A stretch of 64,000 nt of DNA, from contig NC_092568.1 of NCBI RefSeq assembly GCF_037975245.1, positions 42,337,631-42,401,630 of the forward strand, read 5' to 3'. Made by a program: the position numbers and the translations under genes. The stretch is from Apostichopus japonicus. Taxonomy: Eukaryota; Echinodermata; Holothuroidea; Aspidochirotida; Stichopodidae. Below, piece after piece: positions 42,001-57,000 of this stretch. How positions within the stretch are numbered: position 1 is the first letter of the stretch; every line of letters begins with the position of its first letter. The notes under the pieces are model-generated. The model saw only the letters and a list, made by a program, of their open reading frames with translations. It was not told the DNA's origin and made no database searches.

Positions 42001-45000
42001 TAGATCTTATAAAATATATTTACTTTGATAGTCATGTATCCTAGTGCTCCAGTCATGAAATGTCAAACACAGCCTTCTTGAAAATGTCAGGCAGGTGTCA
42101 GCCGATGGTAGAGATGTTTGACTTAAAGCTACCAGCATGGTAATTAAGAACCTCTTGGTTATTTGACATTAAAGAATCAAAACAAAGACAGAAGCAAGTT
42201 GCACTGAGTTGAGATATGTGTAATTCACTAGCATAAAAAGATACTTTAACACTCTAACAAAATCTCCAGCTACAGTACTAGAAGTGAACTTCAGTTAAGT
42301 GTAAGGCAAACAATGCTGATAATATATGAATGCTATGGTAAATGTAAGTTGAATATAGACTTCACAGACTAAAATAAAATGAAGAATTTAATGAAGTTAT
42401 CCAAAAGCTAATATGCTAATGATGCTTTGCTCTTATATTGAAGGTGTGGGAAGACTATCATACAACAGTTGTGACATATTCCTTAAACATAACTGCTGAA
42501 TACTATTATTATATTCCTTAAATTATGTAGATTTGGTAGTTTAATAGTCAATTGTGCTCAAACAGCAGTACAAGACCAAATACCCTTACTCCTTATCAAA
42601 TCAGTTATTTATCAGCTGAAAGAAAAAAAGGAGGGTCTTGGCCTCACTTGATATTTGAAATTTTTGTTCTTTCTGGTTGTGGTCCGTGAAGGACATAAAT
42701 TTGTATGTTTATGTTAGATGACTTTGACATCCCTGAAACTGTTGAAAAGAATTTGGAATGTTTCTTTAGGTGCCTGTACAAATTATATGGGACATTGTCA
42801 TATAATGAGCTTGTTTTTTAAGTTGTTTACGGTTATGATCATATTGGTTAATTTTATGGAACGTTTGCAAACAACTAGTTACTTGTTACTGGGAATAGAA
42901 GGGGCAAATTAGATAACTTTCCTCTTCAGTAATAGGAGTTGCTCTGTCAATAGCCAACAATTAAAGGATTACATTTGCACTTTCCTTTTCCTGTTGTATT
43001 GACTATATAGATGACAATTAGTTTCTATAGATCTGCTCTTTGTGGTTGGATTGCGAAAGTCTGGCCAGTTTGGCCAGACTATGGCAATCCCACCACAACT
43101 AGTTGTGGTGGGATTGTGATAGCCTGGCCAGTTTGGCCAGTAGTAGTCAACTCCACTTTGAACTTTGTCAAGATGAATTGTTAGAATATCTTAACACCTC
43201 TACAGCTGCAGTGTGCTGTCACGTGAAAAGATCAAATGCAGTACAAATCAATTTGTGGGGGTACTTCAGGGCAGGTATCGGTGTCAGCATTCACACCACT
43301 ATCTATTTGATCTTCTGATGCCAGAATAATCTGCATTAATTGACAGGCATATCAGTTGAACTTCATCCACCAAATCACAAAACAGAGGTCTCGTTTGGGA
43401 AAACATTCTAATTGTTTTACATGTTTATCTTGTCTATATAATCCATCTTCTGTGAGTCTTAGGGAAGAAATGAAATGATTAAACATTACTTGATTTCTTA
43501 TGTGGTAGCTCCAACATTTATTGTAAAATTTTGTTTACCACTTATTGAACGTTCTTGATTAGACTGCAAGATTCAAGTTTCAATGGACCCATGCCAGTTG
43601 GACCAGTTTCAGTTGATTGGAATCATCTTTGAGACAATCTTTGAAAGTGATATGTTATTTGTTTAAGTAGGTTTTATTCATCTGAATGGCTGACATGTAT
43701 TGAACAAATTGGATGATTGGTTTCAAACATCATGATTTATAAATTACATTAGACTCTTGACTAACAAAAGAAAATAATATTCTGCTCCTCAAAAAGGTGT
43801 TAAAGTTTGGTGCTTCTGATATCACAAAAGAATCATTATATATCAATATTATATACATATATACCTAAACATATTAAAACTTGCTCTGATATTAACTGAT
43901 TTACATCTTGTCCTACACTTATGAACACTAAAAGTTTCCAGTAAATGTGAAATATTTTATTGCCAGATATAAAAATGGTGCAAATATCACTAGCTGTTTC
44001 TCAAGAGTAGAAAGATCTTGATGTTGTTACAGAGCAAAGAGCATTTCTTGAACGTTTGCTTGGTGACCATTATTTGTTTAGCTTCTAGCAAGTGGGTTGC
44101 TATGCAGCTCAAGTACACAAGGTTTATACTGTGCAATGTGTTGAAACTAGTAGTAAGAAAACCATAGAATTGCATTGATAATTCTATACAGCAGCATGTT
44201 TGTATAACATTCAGGATTGCCATATGTAATGACTTCAGTATGGCTTACAGACTGTGTACATGACACCTGTACACCTGTGTGGTTTCTTCATGAGATGAAT
44301 CTATTTACAAGCTGGGACTTTGAAGGAAGTTTGCAGTAAAAGTCCTGAAGGCTTCTATGCTTCTAAAAATATCATTCTTGATTGCACATTAACATTTTGA
44401 AAGAAAGTAAACATGCTACACTATCTTCACACAGTGCTACTCTATCATCACCTAGTACTAGTCTATCCTCACCCAATGATATTTTGTCTTCACCCAGTGC
44501 TAGTCAGCTCTCTTCACCCAGTGTTAGCCTATCCTCACCCAGTGCTAGTCTATCCTCACCCAGTGCTAGTCTATCTTCACCCAGTGCTAGTCTATCTTCA
44601 CCCAGTACTAGTCAATCATCAATGCTATTTTGTATTCACCCAGTGCTAGTCTATCCTCATCCAGTAGGCCTACTAGTCTATCTTCACCCAGTGCTAGTCT
44701 ATCCTCACCCAGTGCTGGGGATGATCTAGACATTTTGCCCCTCATATTACTAAATGTGAATTGCCTGATTTAATCACACAGCACTGCTGTAGCTAACATT
44801 TTTATGTGCTTTTTGGCTGATTGCCATTTTAACACTTGCAAGATTGATAATCCACGTTCTTGTGGTCAGATTGCGTCAGGAGACTGTGATTTTTGTTACC
44901 AATATTGCTGGAAGTAATTGCTTTTGTGATTAATATCACATCCTACTATGGTGAATTATTATTTGAGATGGTAAGGCAGTTGTTATGCTAGGCTCAGTGA

Positions 45001-48000
45001 CAGTTGGGTGGGTTTCTTTTGTGTAGCATACAGTGCATTACTGTATTGGTTTGGCTGAATATCAGTTGACAGCATTCGAGGACAGTTCGAGTCTGTTACA
45101 TAACATTCATTAGGAGGTTGGATGAATATGTACATCTTGTGATAGTTTGTAGTTGAATCTGTTCTCAGTGTTATGTGACAATTAAGCATGTTGTGCCCAG
45201 TCAGTGACAGGTTGGACAGTTGAGTCTGTCTCTGCTGGCCTGACAGACTCATTCAGTCATGCATCATTCGTTGGTCAAATAGCACAGACAGTCAGTGACA
45301 GGTTGGACAGTTGAGTCTGTCTCTGCTGGCCTGACAGACACATTCAGTCATGCATCATTCATTGGTCAAATAGCACAGACAGTCAGTGACAGGTTGGACA
45401 GTTGAGTCTGTCTCTGCTGGCATGACAGACACATTCAGTCATGCATCATTCATTGGTCATATAGCACAGAGGCAGCCAGTGACAAGTTGTACAGTTGAGT
45501 CTGTCTCTGCTGGCATGACAGACACATTCAGTCATGCATCATTGGTCAAATAGCACAGGCAGTCAGTGACAGGTTGGATAGTTGAGTCTGTATCTGCTGG
45601 CATGACAGACACATTCAGTCATGTATCATTCATTGGTCAAATAGCACAGACAATCAGTGTTAACAGTCCAATGTAAACAGCCCATGCTGTTATCTGATAC
45701 CAGACAATGTTAACAGCCAATACTGTTATCGAATACCTAATGAGAGACAATGTGAACAGACAATGCTGTTATTTAATACCTAAAGAGAGACAATGTGGAC
45801 AGACAATACTGTTATCTAATACCTAATGAGAGACAATGTGAACAGACAATGCTGTTATTTAATACCTAAAGAGAGACAATGTGGACAGACAATACTGTTA
45901 TCTAATACCTAATGAGAGACAATGTGAACAGACAATGCTGTTATTTAATACCTAAAGAGAGAAAATGTGAACAGCCTATGCTGTTATCTAATACCTAAAG
46001 AGAGACAATGTTAACAGCCAATGCAAATCTAATACCTAAAGAGAGACAATATGAACAGCCCATGCTGTTCTCTGATACCAGACAATGTTAACAGCCAATA
46101 CTGTTATCTAATACCTAAAGAGAGACAATGTGGACAGACAATGCTGTTATTTAATACCTAAAGAGAGACAATGTGAACAGCCTATGCTGTTATCTAATAC
46201 CTAAAGAGAGACAATGTAAACAGCCAATGCTGTTATCTAATACCTAAAGAGAGACAATATGAACAGCCCATGCTGTTATCTAATACCTAAAGAGAGACAA
46301 TATGAACAGTCCATGCTGTTATCGATGTACAAAACAACAGAACTTGTCGTTGTCACTCAACAGTTGTTTATGTTTCTGGCATCTGAGACATTGCAAAGAT
46401 CACATGTTAAGAGACAACAAGAAGGAATAGTGCACTTGTAGATAACATCCTTCCTCTTTATTGCAAACAATTCTGCTCTTTCTCAAACCACCTGATTTAT
46501 AAAGGGAGGCCTAGCCAGGGGAAGATATAAATAGACATGTGACTCAAGAGGGCAATGTTAGAGATCATCCAACTCTGCAAGTGCTGAAAAGTAAATAATT
46601 GTAGGATGTGTTGTTATGATATTAATATTTCACTAGATATATTGCTGAATGTGTTCGTTTTCTATCCCTGATCTATTTTATGTTACCTTTGTTCGACTGA
46701 CACAAAAGGATCTATTTTATGTTACCTTTGTTCGACTGACACAAAAGGATCTATTTTATGTTACCTTTGTTCGACTGACACAAAAGGATCTATTTTATGT
46801 TACCTTTGTTCGACTGACACAAAAGGATCTATTTTATGTTACCTTTGTTCGACTGACACAAAAGGATCTATTTTATGTTACCTTTGTTCGACTGACACAA
46901 AAGGATCTATTTTATGTTACCTTTGTTCGACTGACACAAAAGGATCTATTTTATGTTACCTTTGTTTGACTGACACAAAAGGATCTATTTTATGTTACGT
47001 TTGTTCGACTGACACAAAAGGATAAAAAAGATGTTCTGGATGATGACAAGGGTGTCAGCCTGAATATTTTGTTTTATTGGAATCTGCAATGCAAAAGAAA
47101 GCTTGGTGCCAATATCACTATTAACCAGACTAACAGAAAGAAAAAATATTACAAACAATTCTTAAAGTACAGTTCATAAACATATTACTTGTTTGTACGA
47201 AACAAACTATACAGTTGAAAAACCTTCTTCATCGTTTGAAAATTTGCAAAATATAGCAAATTTCTCAAAGGATTCACTTCCTTAGACCCCCAGGGGGACA
47301 TAACATCACAGCCCCACCCCCACTAATTCAAAAATGGTGGCTGGACCCCTGAACAAACCCACACAGGTATATTCAGACAGATGGAATAATTTGTACCTTC
47401 CATTTATCTATCAATAACTGTCAGTTTCATGTATGATTTTGTTCCTAGCAGTTTCACATTTTAAAGAGAATAGACAAGAAGTATGATTATCAGAAATTGC
47501 CAAATGTTAACCTTTTTCAGACATTATTTCGTGTTCAACTGGTTTAATTCATAAGAAAGAAATCCACTTATACCTCATATCTTTCTCTCTTATTGTTTTT
47601 ACAGGTTGAATCCTAAATTATACCTCAGAATACAGAAGCATACTGAAAAGAGAAAGGCTAAGAAGCAGAAGGATGCTTGTAATAACAGTAAATCAGCTAT
47701 ACAACTAGAGCAAGGTATGAATATCTCTCAGAACTACACAAATATTACCCCCCCTCCCTCCTCTCTTCACCTCCTCCCATTTCACCTAATAAAGAAGCAA
47801 ACTTAGCACCTCATGGGTTGAATAAAGGACTGCTCATTTTATTTGTTGTGCTGCTTTTATGTTACAGTAATCAAAACTTTCTGTCACATTGCATCTAAAG
47901 TAGGTTCGTTGTTAAAGAAACTTGAGCTCAATGTGAATCATCCATTTCCAGTTTCTGTCAAATTAAAATAATACAGAATATAGCCCGTTTTATTGATTGT

Positions 48001-51000
48001 GCTGACTTAGTTTTTGAAAAGTAGGGAAACTGTCCCGAAGCATACTCGGTCTGCCATTGTATGAAACATAATCATAACTTTGATGGATTAGATCGGTTTT
48101 AGGCAGTCAGTGAACCCCTGACTATCCAGTCAAATTGATTTACCAGCCTTAAATATATGATTTTATATGACAGAAATATGCATATTATAGTGATAGTTAA
48201 AATGTTACCAAGCATTTACCAGCCGCAGGGAAGGATGTAAATATGTTAAAAGGCTCATGGAGTTATTGATTAATATGATCTTAGCTGTGTTATAGATTAC
48301 ATGTATATATTCTGACTGATTAGGCTCATCAATAATGCAAATGCTGACAATTTCTGGTACCATACAAATGCATGCATCCCTCAGTATAAGGCTTCCTAAT
48401 TTGTATGTATCAGTGTTGGGTGGGTGAGGCAATGAAAGTTCCTAGTATTGCTTTCAATATTTATGCTGTTTAAGATTTCTCTGAGACTGAGATGAAATCC
48501 TACAAAGTTTATCTACTCTTTTAGTATTATACTAATATTATTAACAGCTGCCCAGAAAAGTCTGTCATGCACTCATGCAGTAGGTCATGGGTCATGTGAG
48601 GTCAGCAGAGATTCAGTGAACAGAAAACCCTGTGCCTAAAGAATGAATGTCCATAAGGAGTTACTTGCAGGGATGTCAAACTTCACATACATTATCTGAC
48701 CAGTAGTGGTTAACATAATGTATCAGAAAGACCAAATTAAATAGATTTCCCACTGTCAGTGCACCTTAAGGAGACACTTAAAAAATTCTGATTCAGTTTG
48801 CAGTCCTTTTCATAAGCAAAAAGAGTGCCAGGCAATCGATAGAACCATTTCTTATTTCACATACGTAACATATATTTCAAATATATCAAAATTTCAAAGG
48901 GATACAGAAATTTGTGACAGTTTAGAAACAGGAAACTTAATCATGAAAAAACCACAATTTTGATTTAAAGCTGCAATAAGAAGATCTTCAAGATAAAACA
49001 TTTCAACATTCAGTTTAAAATATGTCAATAAAAGTCAAAATTTTTGAAACTAAAACTGGCAATTATAAGACAAATGTAGAATTGTTGAGAATATAGTTAA
49101 AAGTTGGAGAATTTCTTTTAGCAATTTTGGTACAACAATTTCAACTTTCAAAAACACAGTTGAAATTTGAAATTTGCACCTAGGCCGCTGTAGCATATGT
49201 ACAACTTAAAATTTATGGAAAAGATCTGCCAGTTACTCTTCCCTTCCCCTCCTGCCCTCCCCCCACCCATCCCCCACCCATGCTCCCACCATATGCAGAA
49301 AATTTTTGATAGAGCCTTTCTAGCCCACTTCTACATTTTTTTGCTAATGTAGAATATACTAAGACAACCCTTAAAATATTCCACATTATGGCATGCAGAC
49401 CTTGATGCATTTTGAAATTGTGGTTAAAACTTTTATTCTGTAAACCCTTTCACATTATCCATATTCTGCTGGTCACAGTTCCACAGTATATAGCCAAGCT
49501 TTCCTGTAAAGTGATCAATCCTGTGATATGTCCTTGTAAATGATTGAAGGCGTAAATGCTCCATGAATAAAATTAATACAAAATTAATATTTTAGTTCTA
49601 GGAAATAGGTAATGTAGTATCCAAGGCCATATTCCTACTGGCAGTGGGTGTAAATTTGATGCTGTAGTTAGTATGTGTGCTAAAAAAAATGTTCTCCGTG
49701 CTTCCATAATATTGTAACATCAGCTTTTATTATACAATATATTGAAAGATATGAATTCATTATTGTGAAATAATATTTACATATTTTGCTGCATTCATTG
49801 GTTTCAATGCTACAGAAATTAAAGTGTCTCAGTTCCTTACCTCATCCCAAACTAACTTGCTAATATTTTGCAGGTGCTCTTTTTAACTTCACTGTTGTGT
49901 TTGTCGTACAATATTACACTCTCCTTTGTCACAAACTCCCTTGTAAATGTAACAATAACTCACAGGTTTACGCATGATCCTGCTCTACTTTCTCCTGTAC
50001 AGATTGTTTACATTGTTGCTACGGTTACACGTTTCCCACATCTTAGACTGTTCCTTCATGTACTCATTGAACTAAGCCTATCACATTTAATTTACTACCT
50101 TATCGTCTGCATGTAATGTCAGTTGCTAAGGGTTTATATCTTTTCCACAGTGGTATCTAACAAGTGTCAGGAAATGTTAAAACAAAAATGTCAGCCATGT
50201 TTGGTCAGCGCCATCTCTGTAACTCATGAAAATGCAACTTATTTTAGGGAATTGTAAATTTCTGATTGATTAGACAATGATGTCGAAACATCTCAAGTTT
50301 TGTTAGTGTTGTATGTTGAGCTGTACATTTGGAATTATACACGAGTGGTTTCCATTATCAAGAAGCTAGCAGATATATGCCCTTTTTGTTTATGTGAGAA
50401 ACTGACTTGCATCAATAAATCATGCTTGGCATTAATTCATGTGATTCGATGTGACTAATAAGTGAGACTTACTGGATGAAGTCTGTGAGACTAACACAGG
50501 GAACTCTGTATAGAGTAAGATTGATGGTTATTGCGTCATTGCTAATATAATCAAACTGTATCATTTTGGAATTGTTTATTGATATTTTGGCAATAAGCAA
50601 ACACTGCTTTGTAAATTCTGCTGCTCAAGGTAGGCAATAGTAATACCTTATATCTAGACATGTATGACTGTCTTTATCATTCTTGGTTTTAGGCACATTA
50701 TGTTTAGGATCTTAAACACAGACTTAGCCATGTTAAGTTTCTAGTGTCCTTTCTTAAACACAGACTTAGCCATGTTAAGTTTCTAGTGTCCTTTCTTAAA
50801 CACAGACTTAGCCATGTTAAGTTTCTAGTGTCCGTTTCTTTTACACAGACTTAGCCATGTTAAGTTTCTAGTGTCCGTTTCTTATACACAGACTTAGCCA
50901 TGTTAAGTTTCTAGTGTCCTTTCTTAAACACAGACTTAGCCATGTTAAGTTTCTAGTGTCCTTTTCTTATACACAGACTTATAGCCATGTTAAGTTTCTA

Positions 51001-54000
51001 GTGTCCTTTTCTTATACACAGACTTATAGCCATGTTAAGTTTCTAGTGTCCTTTCTTTAACACACATGTTAAGTTTCTAGTGTGCTTTCTTATACACAGA
51101 CTTAGCCATGTTAAGTTTCTAGTGTCCTTTCTTAATTACAGACTTAGCCATGTTAAGTTTCTAGCGTCCTTTCTTATACACAGACTTAGCCATGTTAAGT
51201 TTCTAGTGTGCTTTCTTATACACAGACTTAGCCATGTTAAGTTTCTAGTGTCCTTTCTTTAACACACGTTAAATTTCTAGTGTGCTTTCTTATACACAGA
51301 CTTAGCCATGTTAAGTTTCTAGTATGCTTTCTTATACACAGACTTAGCCATGTTAAGTTTCTTGTGTCCTTTCTTATACACGGACTTAGCCATGTTAAGT
51401 TTCTAGTGTCCTTTCTTTAACACACACGTGAAGTTTCTAGTGTCCTTTCTTAAATACAGACTTAGCCATATTAAGTTTCTTGTGTCCTTTCTTATACACA
51501 TACTTAGCCAAGTTAAGTTTCTAGTGTCTTTAAACACAGGCTTAGCCATGTTAAGTTTCTAGTGTCCTTTCTTAAATACAGACTTAGCCATGTTAAGTTT
51601 CTTGTGTCCTTTCTTATACACATACTTAGCCAAGTTAAGTTTCTAGTGTCTTTAAACACAGGCTTAGCCATGTTAAGTTTCTAGTGTCCTTTCTTAAATA
51701 CAGACTTAGCCATGTTAAGTTTCTTGTGTCCTTTCTTGTACACAGACTTAGCCATGTTAAGTTTCTTGTGTCCTTTCTTAAATACAGACTTAGCCATGTT
51801 AAGTTTCTTGTGTCCTTTCTTGTACACAGACTTAGCCATGTTAAGTTTCTAGTGTCCTTTCTTAATTACAGACTTAGCCATGTTAAGTTTCTAGTGTCCT
51901 TTCTTAAATACAGACTTAGCAGTGCTCAGTGTGATTTGTTTATTAATAATCCAGTATTGATCTTGTATTTCCCTACAGCTGTTCCACTGAACAGTCCAGA
52001 TGACACAGCAGTTATTGAGAATGGAGCCAACAAACCAGCCACAAGTGTAGATGAATACATTTGCAATTCACCTAAAAGGTAGAATATTTTTTGAACCACC
52101 TATCTTCATGTTTGCAAGCTTGACATCTTTCTTGGAAAATTTCAAAGTTAATGTTCTGTAGGAATACATTATTATCCAGTTGATCCATCAGTACTTTACA
52201 TTCATTGCTATTTATTGTATTAATGACTATATGATGTATTGATGACTATTCTGTGAGTGATTCTATAGTGTTTCAATAAGTAGATCCAATCTTTCTGTAT
52301 GTGTTAATCATGTTCTGTAGGAATACATTATTATCCAGTTGATCCATCAGTACTTTACATTCATTGCTATTTATTGTATTAATGACTATATGATGTATTG
52401 ATGACTATTCTGTGAGTGATTCTATAGTGTTTCAGTAAGTAGATCCAATCTTTCTGTATGTGTTAATCATGTTCTGTAGGAATACATTATTATCCAGTTG
52501 ATCCATCAGTACTTTACATTCATTGCTATTTATTGTATTAATGACTATATGATGTATTGATGACTATTCTGTGAGTGATTCTATAGTGTTTCAGTAAGTA
52601 GATCCAATCTTTCTGTATGTGTTAATCATGTTCTGTAGGAATACATTATTATCCAGTTGATCCATCAGTACTTTACATTCATTGCTATTTATTGTATTAA
52701 TGACTATATGATGTATTGATGACTATTCTGTGAGTGATTCTATAGTGTTTCAATAAGTAGATCCAATCTTTCTGTATGTGTTAATCATGTTCTGTAGGAA
52801 TACATTATTATCCAGTTGATCCATCAGTACTTTACATTCATTGCTATTTATTGTATTAATGACTATATGATGTATTGATGACTATTCTGTGAGTGATTCT
52901 ATAGTGTTTCAGTAAGTAGATCCAATCTTTCTGTATGTGTTAATCATGTTCTGTAGGAATACATTATTATCCAGTTGATCCATCAGTACTTTACATTCAT
53001 TGCTATTTATTGTATTAATGACTATATGATGTATTGATGACTATTCTGTGAGTGATTCTATAGTGTTTCAGTAAGTAGATCCAATCTTTCTGTATGTGTT
53101 AATCATGTTCTGTAGGAATACATTATTATCCAGTTGATCCATCAGTACTTTACATTCATTGCTATTTATTGTATTAATGACTATATGATGTATTGATGAC
53201 TATTCTGTGAGTGATTCTATAGTGTTTCAGTAAGTAGATCCAATCTTTCTGTATGTGTTAATCATGTTCTGTAGGAATACATTATTATCCAGTTGATCCA
53301 TCAGTACTTTACATTCATTGCTATTTATTGTATTAATGACTATATGATGTATTGATGACTATTCTGTGAGTGATTCTATAGTGTTTCAATAAGTAGATCC
53401 AATCTTTCTGTATGTGTTAATCATGTTCTGTAGGAATACATTATTATCCAGTTGATCCATCAGTACTTTACATTCATTGCTATTTATTGTATTAATGACT
53501 ATATGATGTATTGATGACTATTCTGTGAGTGATTCTATAGTGTTTCAATAAGTAGATCCAATCTTTCTGTATGTGTTAATAATGTTCTGTGTACTAGATG
53601 TAATATGATCTCTATCTTTACATAGTTCTATAGTATACAGTGTAGTGATAGATTCTCTCCATATTTAATATAATCATTTGGCTCTTGTTCCATTGGAACC
53701 CTTCGATTCATGAATGGACGTTTTCTGAATCTCTTGTGCATTTTATATATTGGTTACCATAGGACTGACATAGGGTCACTAGAATAGATTTTTGGATGCA
53801 TGGGGTAGGATTGAATAAAGTTGGGGGTGGGGAATGAGTTGAAAATTGATCTACAATGATCCACTTTACCACCATGCTGCCTGCACTTGAAGGAGTAGGT
53901 TGGACCATTCAGTTCTGTTAGTACAGATGTTACATAATCAAGATAGCTGTATGTAAGTGTCATAAGGTAAACTCCTTATGGTAACTGGTTCAAGGTGTTT

Positions 54001-57000
54001 AGCAGGCACCTTAATGATCACTGTCTTTGCATCCACACTAGTAAACACTGTACATTTAGTCTTTGTTGTAAATGTACAGTCGCTGTACATTTAGTCTTTG
54101 TACATTTAGTCTTTGTTTAATGGGCTAACATGGATAAATATCTACTATTCCAGTATGGTTGGTATATGTGGATGAATATCTACTACATTACATGAGCAGT
54201 ATGATTGGTATATCTGGATTAATATCTACTGGCACATTAGATGATCACATTGGTTGGTATATGTGAATGAGCATCTACTACATCAGATGAACAGGGTGAT
54301 TGGTATATGTGGATAAATATCTACTACAATAAATGAACAGTATAGTTAGTATATGTGGATTAATATCTACTACATTAGATGAGGAGTGATTGGAATATGT
54401 GGATTAATATCTACTACATTAAATGAACACATTGAGCAATATAAATGAATGCAGATTAATATCTACTACATTAGGTGAACAGAATGGGTGGTATGTGTGG
54501 ATTAATATGTACTACTTAAGATTAACACATCAGGTGTTATATGTGAGTTAATATCTACTACATTATTGGAAAAGTATGGTTGGTATATGTGGATGAATAT
54601 CTACTACATAAGATGAACAGTGATATATGTGGATGGATGTCTACTACATAAGTTGAACAGTATGGTTGCTATATGTGGATTAAAACCTACTATATTAGAT
54701 GAGCATATTGGTTGGTATATGTGGATGAATGTCTACTACATAAGTTGAACAGCAAGGGTTGGTATATGTGGATTAAAATATACTATATTAGATGATCATA
54801 TTGGTGGTATATGTGGATTCATATGTACTAACCTAGCCAATCAGTCACATGACCCTAATGAGTTAGCTATACACACAAGGCAGAATTTTAGCTTTGTAAT
54901 TGAGACGTGGATAATTTGAATGCAGCCTTTATGTTTCCTATTGAAAGCTATCCTGTATCCCAGCTGTGGCAATTAGGATTCATCATTGATAGTTATCTAG
55001 TAATGTCTGCCTCTCTGTGTATGCAAGCTATATACACAAACTGACCTAGATTGTCTGGAGGAATATTTATTCAGTTGTTGAAGGTTACAGGAAGGGATAA
55101 TAAGATTAATTGTACTTTTCCTTTGTTAAGGGTGTGAGCACCTTTGTCAAGTCAAGTTCTTATTTACTTTTTTGCACCCTCAACAGATTAACATTTCAAG
55201 ATGCTGGATTCAGGGTTATGCTTAGCAACAAATTCCCAGCAAGAACTAGAATGAGGACAGCATGCTGGTTAATCATCACAGAGGTAAAGCTCCTCCCCAC
55301 CTACTTACCCTATCCAACCCCCACCACCCCCCCCCCCCCCTGCCCTTCCACACTTCCCCTGTCTACCGAAGTCTGACTGGAGTTTCAGAATAAAAAAATC
55401 ACAATGGAAAAGAGGATGTAAGACAAGAAGATTGGAATTGATATACTGCTAAGAAAATGTCATGCTGTTGTAAAGGACAAATTCTCTTTGTTTGAATTCA
55501 CTCAACCAGAAAATTAGAAAGATGGCAGGGACAGGATAGTCATGTGATGCATTTGTTGGTAAGCAGACACTTCAGTGTGCAACACTGGGGAACAGGACCA
55601 TTGACTGTTTTCAACATTTCAGATGAGAAAACTACTTTTGAATTGATAAATGCTGGCCAGACTTGGACCTATCATCTCTCTTATTTTTAATATCTTTACT
55701 TCATGTATCAGTGTATGAACTGCTCTGTATTTAGCTTTCTTTAGGAGGATATAATAAGCTTTACTGTTTGTGGTGTTATCATGGATAAAGTAAGCTTTAC
55801 TTGTGTTTGCGGTGTTATCATGGACAAAGTAAGCTTTACTTGTGTTTGTGGAGTTATCATGGATATAGGAAGCTTTACTTGTGTTTGCGGTGTTATCATT
55901 CAGAAGGCAATTACAAGAATATACAATCTCTGTATTGTTTATACAGTGTAAGGTTTATTGAATGCTCACCTTGTAATCAATTACTGTTATTCTATTGTTT
56001 GGTGACCTATCTCCATATATTTCATCATCCTCAACCATGTTTTCTGTTCCTTTCAGTTCTAGTTCCTTGCTTTTGCTTTTAGTTTGATTAAATGATCTAT
56101 GTTTGCCTCTGCTTTCATCAACAGAAACAAATGATGGAGAGAGATCCTGAATATAATCCTTACTTGAACCATCCAACCACCAGTAGTAGTACCAACGGAA
56201 CAGTCGTTAAGGCGGATACTTTTAACAAGGGCTCCAAGTGAGTATCAGAAACGGATAGCAAGGTTCTGTGAGTTCTGCCACCCCAGCAGAGACCATAGGT
56301 CCATCTCCAAATAAAGGCTAAATGGATTATAGTTGTGTGAGTTCTGCCACCCCAGCAGAGACAGCCTCCAAATGAAGGCTAAATAATTATAGTTCTGTGA
56401 GTTCTGCCACCCCAGCAGAGACAACCTCCAAATATAAACTAAATGTATTATAGTTCTGTGAGTTCTGCCACCCCAGCAGAGACAGCCTCCAAATGAAGGC
56501 TTAAATAATTATAGTTCTGTGAGTTCTGCCACCCCAGCAGAGACAACCTCCAAATATAAACTAAATGTATTATAGTTCTGTGAGTTCTGCCAACCCAGCA
56601 GAGACTGTCCTCCAAATATAAACTAAATGTATTATAGTTCTGTGAGTTCTGCCACCCCAGCAGAGACCACCACCAAATATAAACTAAATGTATTATAGTT
56701 CTGTGAGTTCTGCCACCCCCAGCAGAGACAGCCTCCAAATAAAAGCTAAATATATTATAGTTCTGTGAGTTCTGCCACCCCAGCAGAGACAGCCTCCAAA
56801 TAAAAGCTAAATATATTAAAGTTCTGTGAGTTCTGCCACCTCAGCACAGACCACCTCCAAATAAAAGCTAACTGAATTATAGTTCTGTGAGTTCTGCCAC
56901 CCCAGCACAGACCACCTCCAAATAAAAGCTAACTGAATTATAGTTCTGTGAGTTCTGCCACCCCAGCAGAGACCACCTCCAAATAAATGCTAAATGTATA

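Noticed and set aside
52152-53590. 159 bp array derived from exon 6
   Set aside because: Only a short GTAG...GAATACATT resemblance; not enough to claim common origin, unlike exons 3, 9 and 10.
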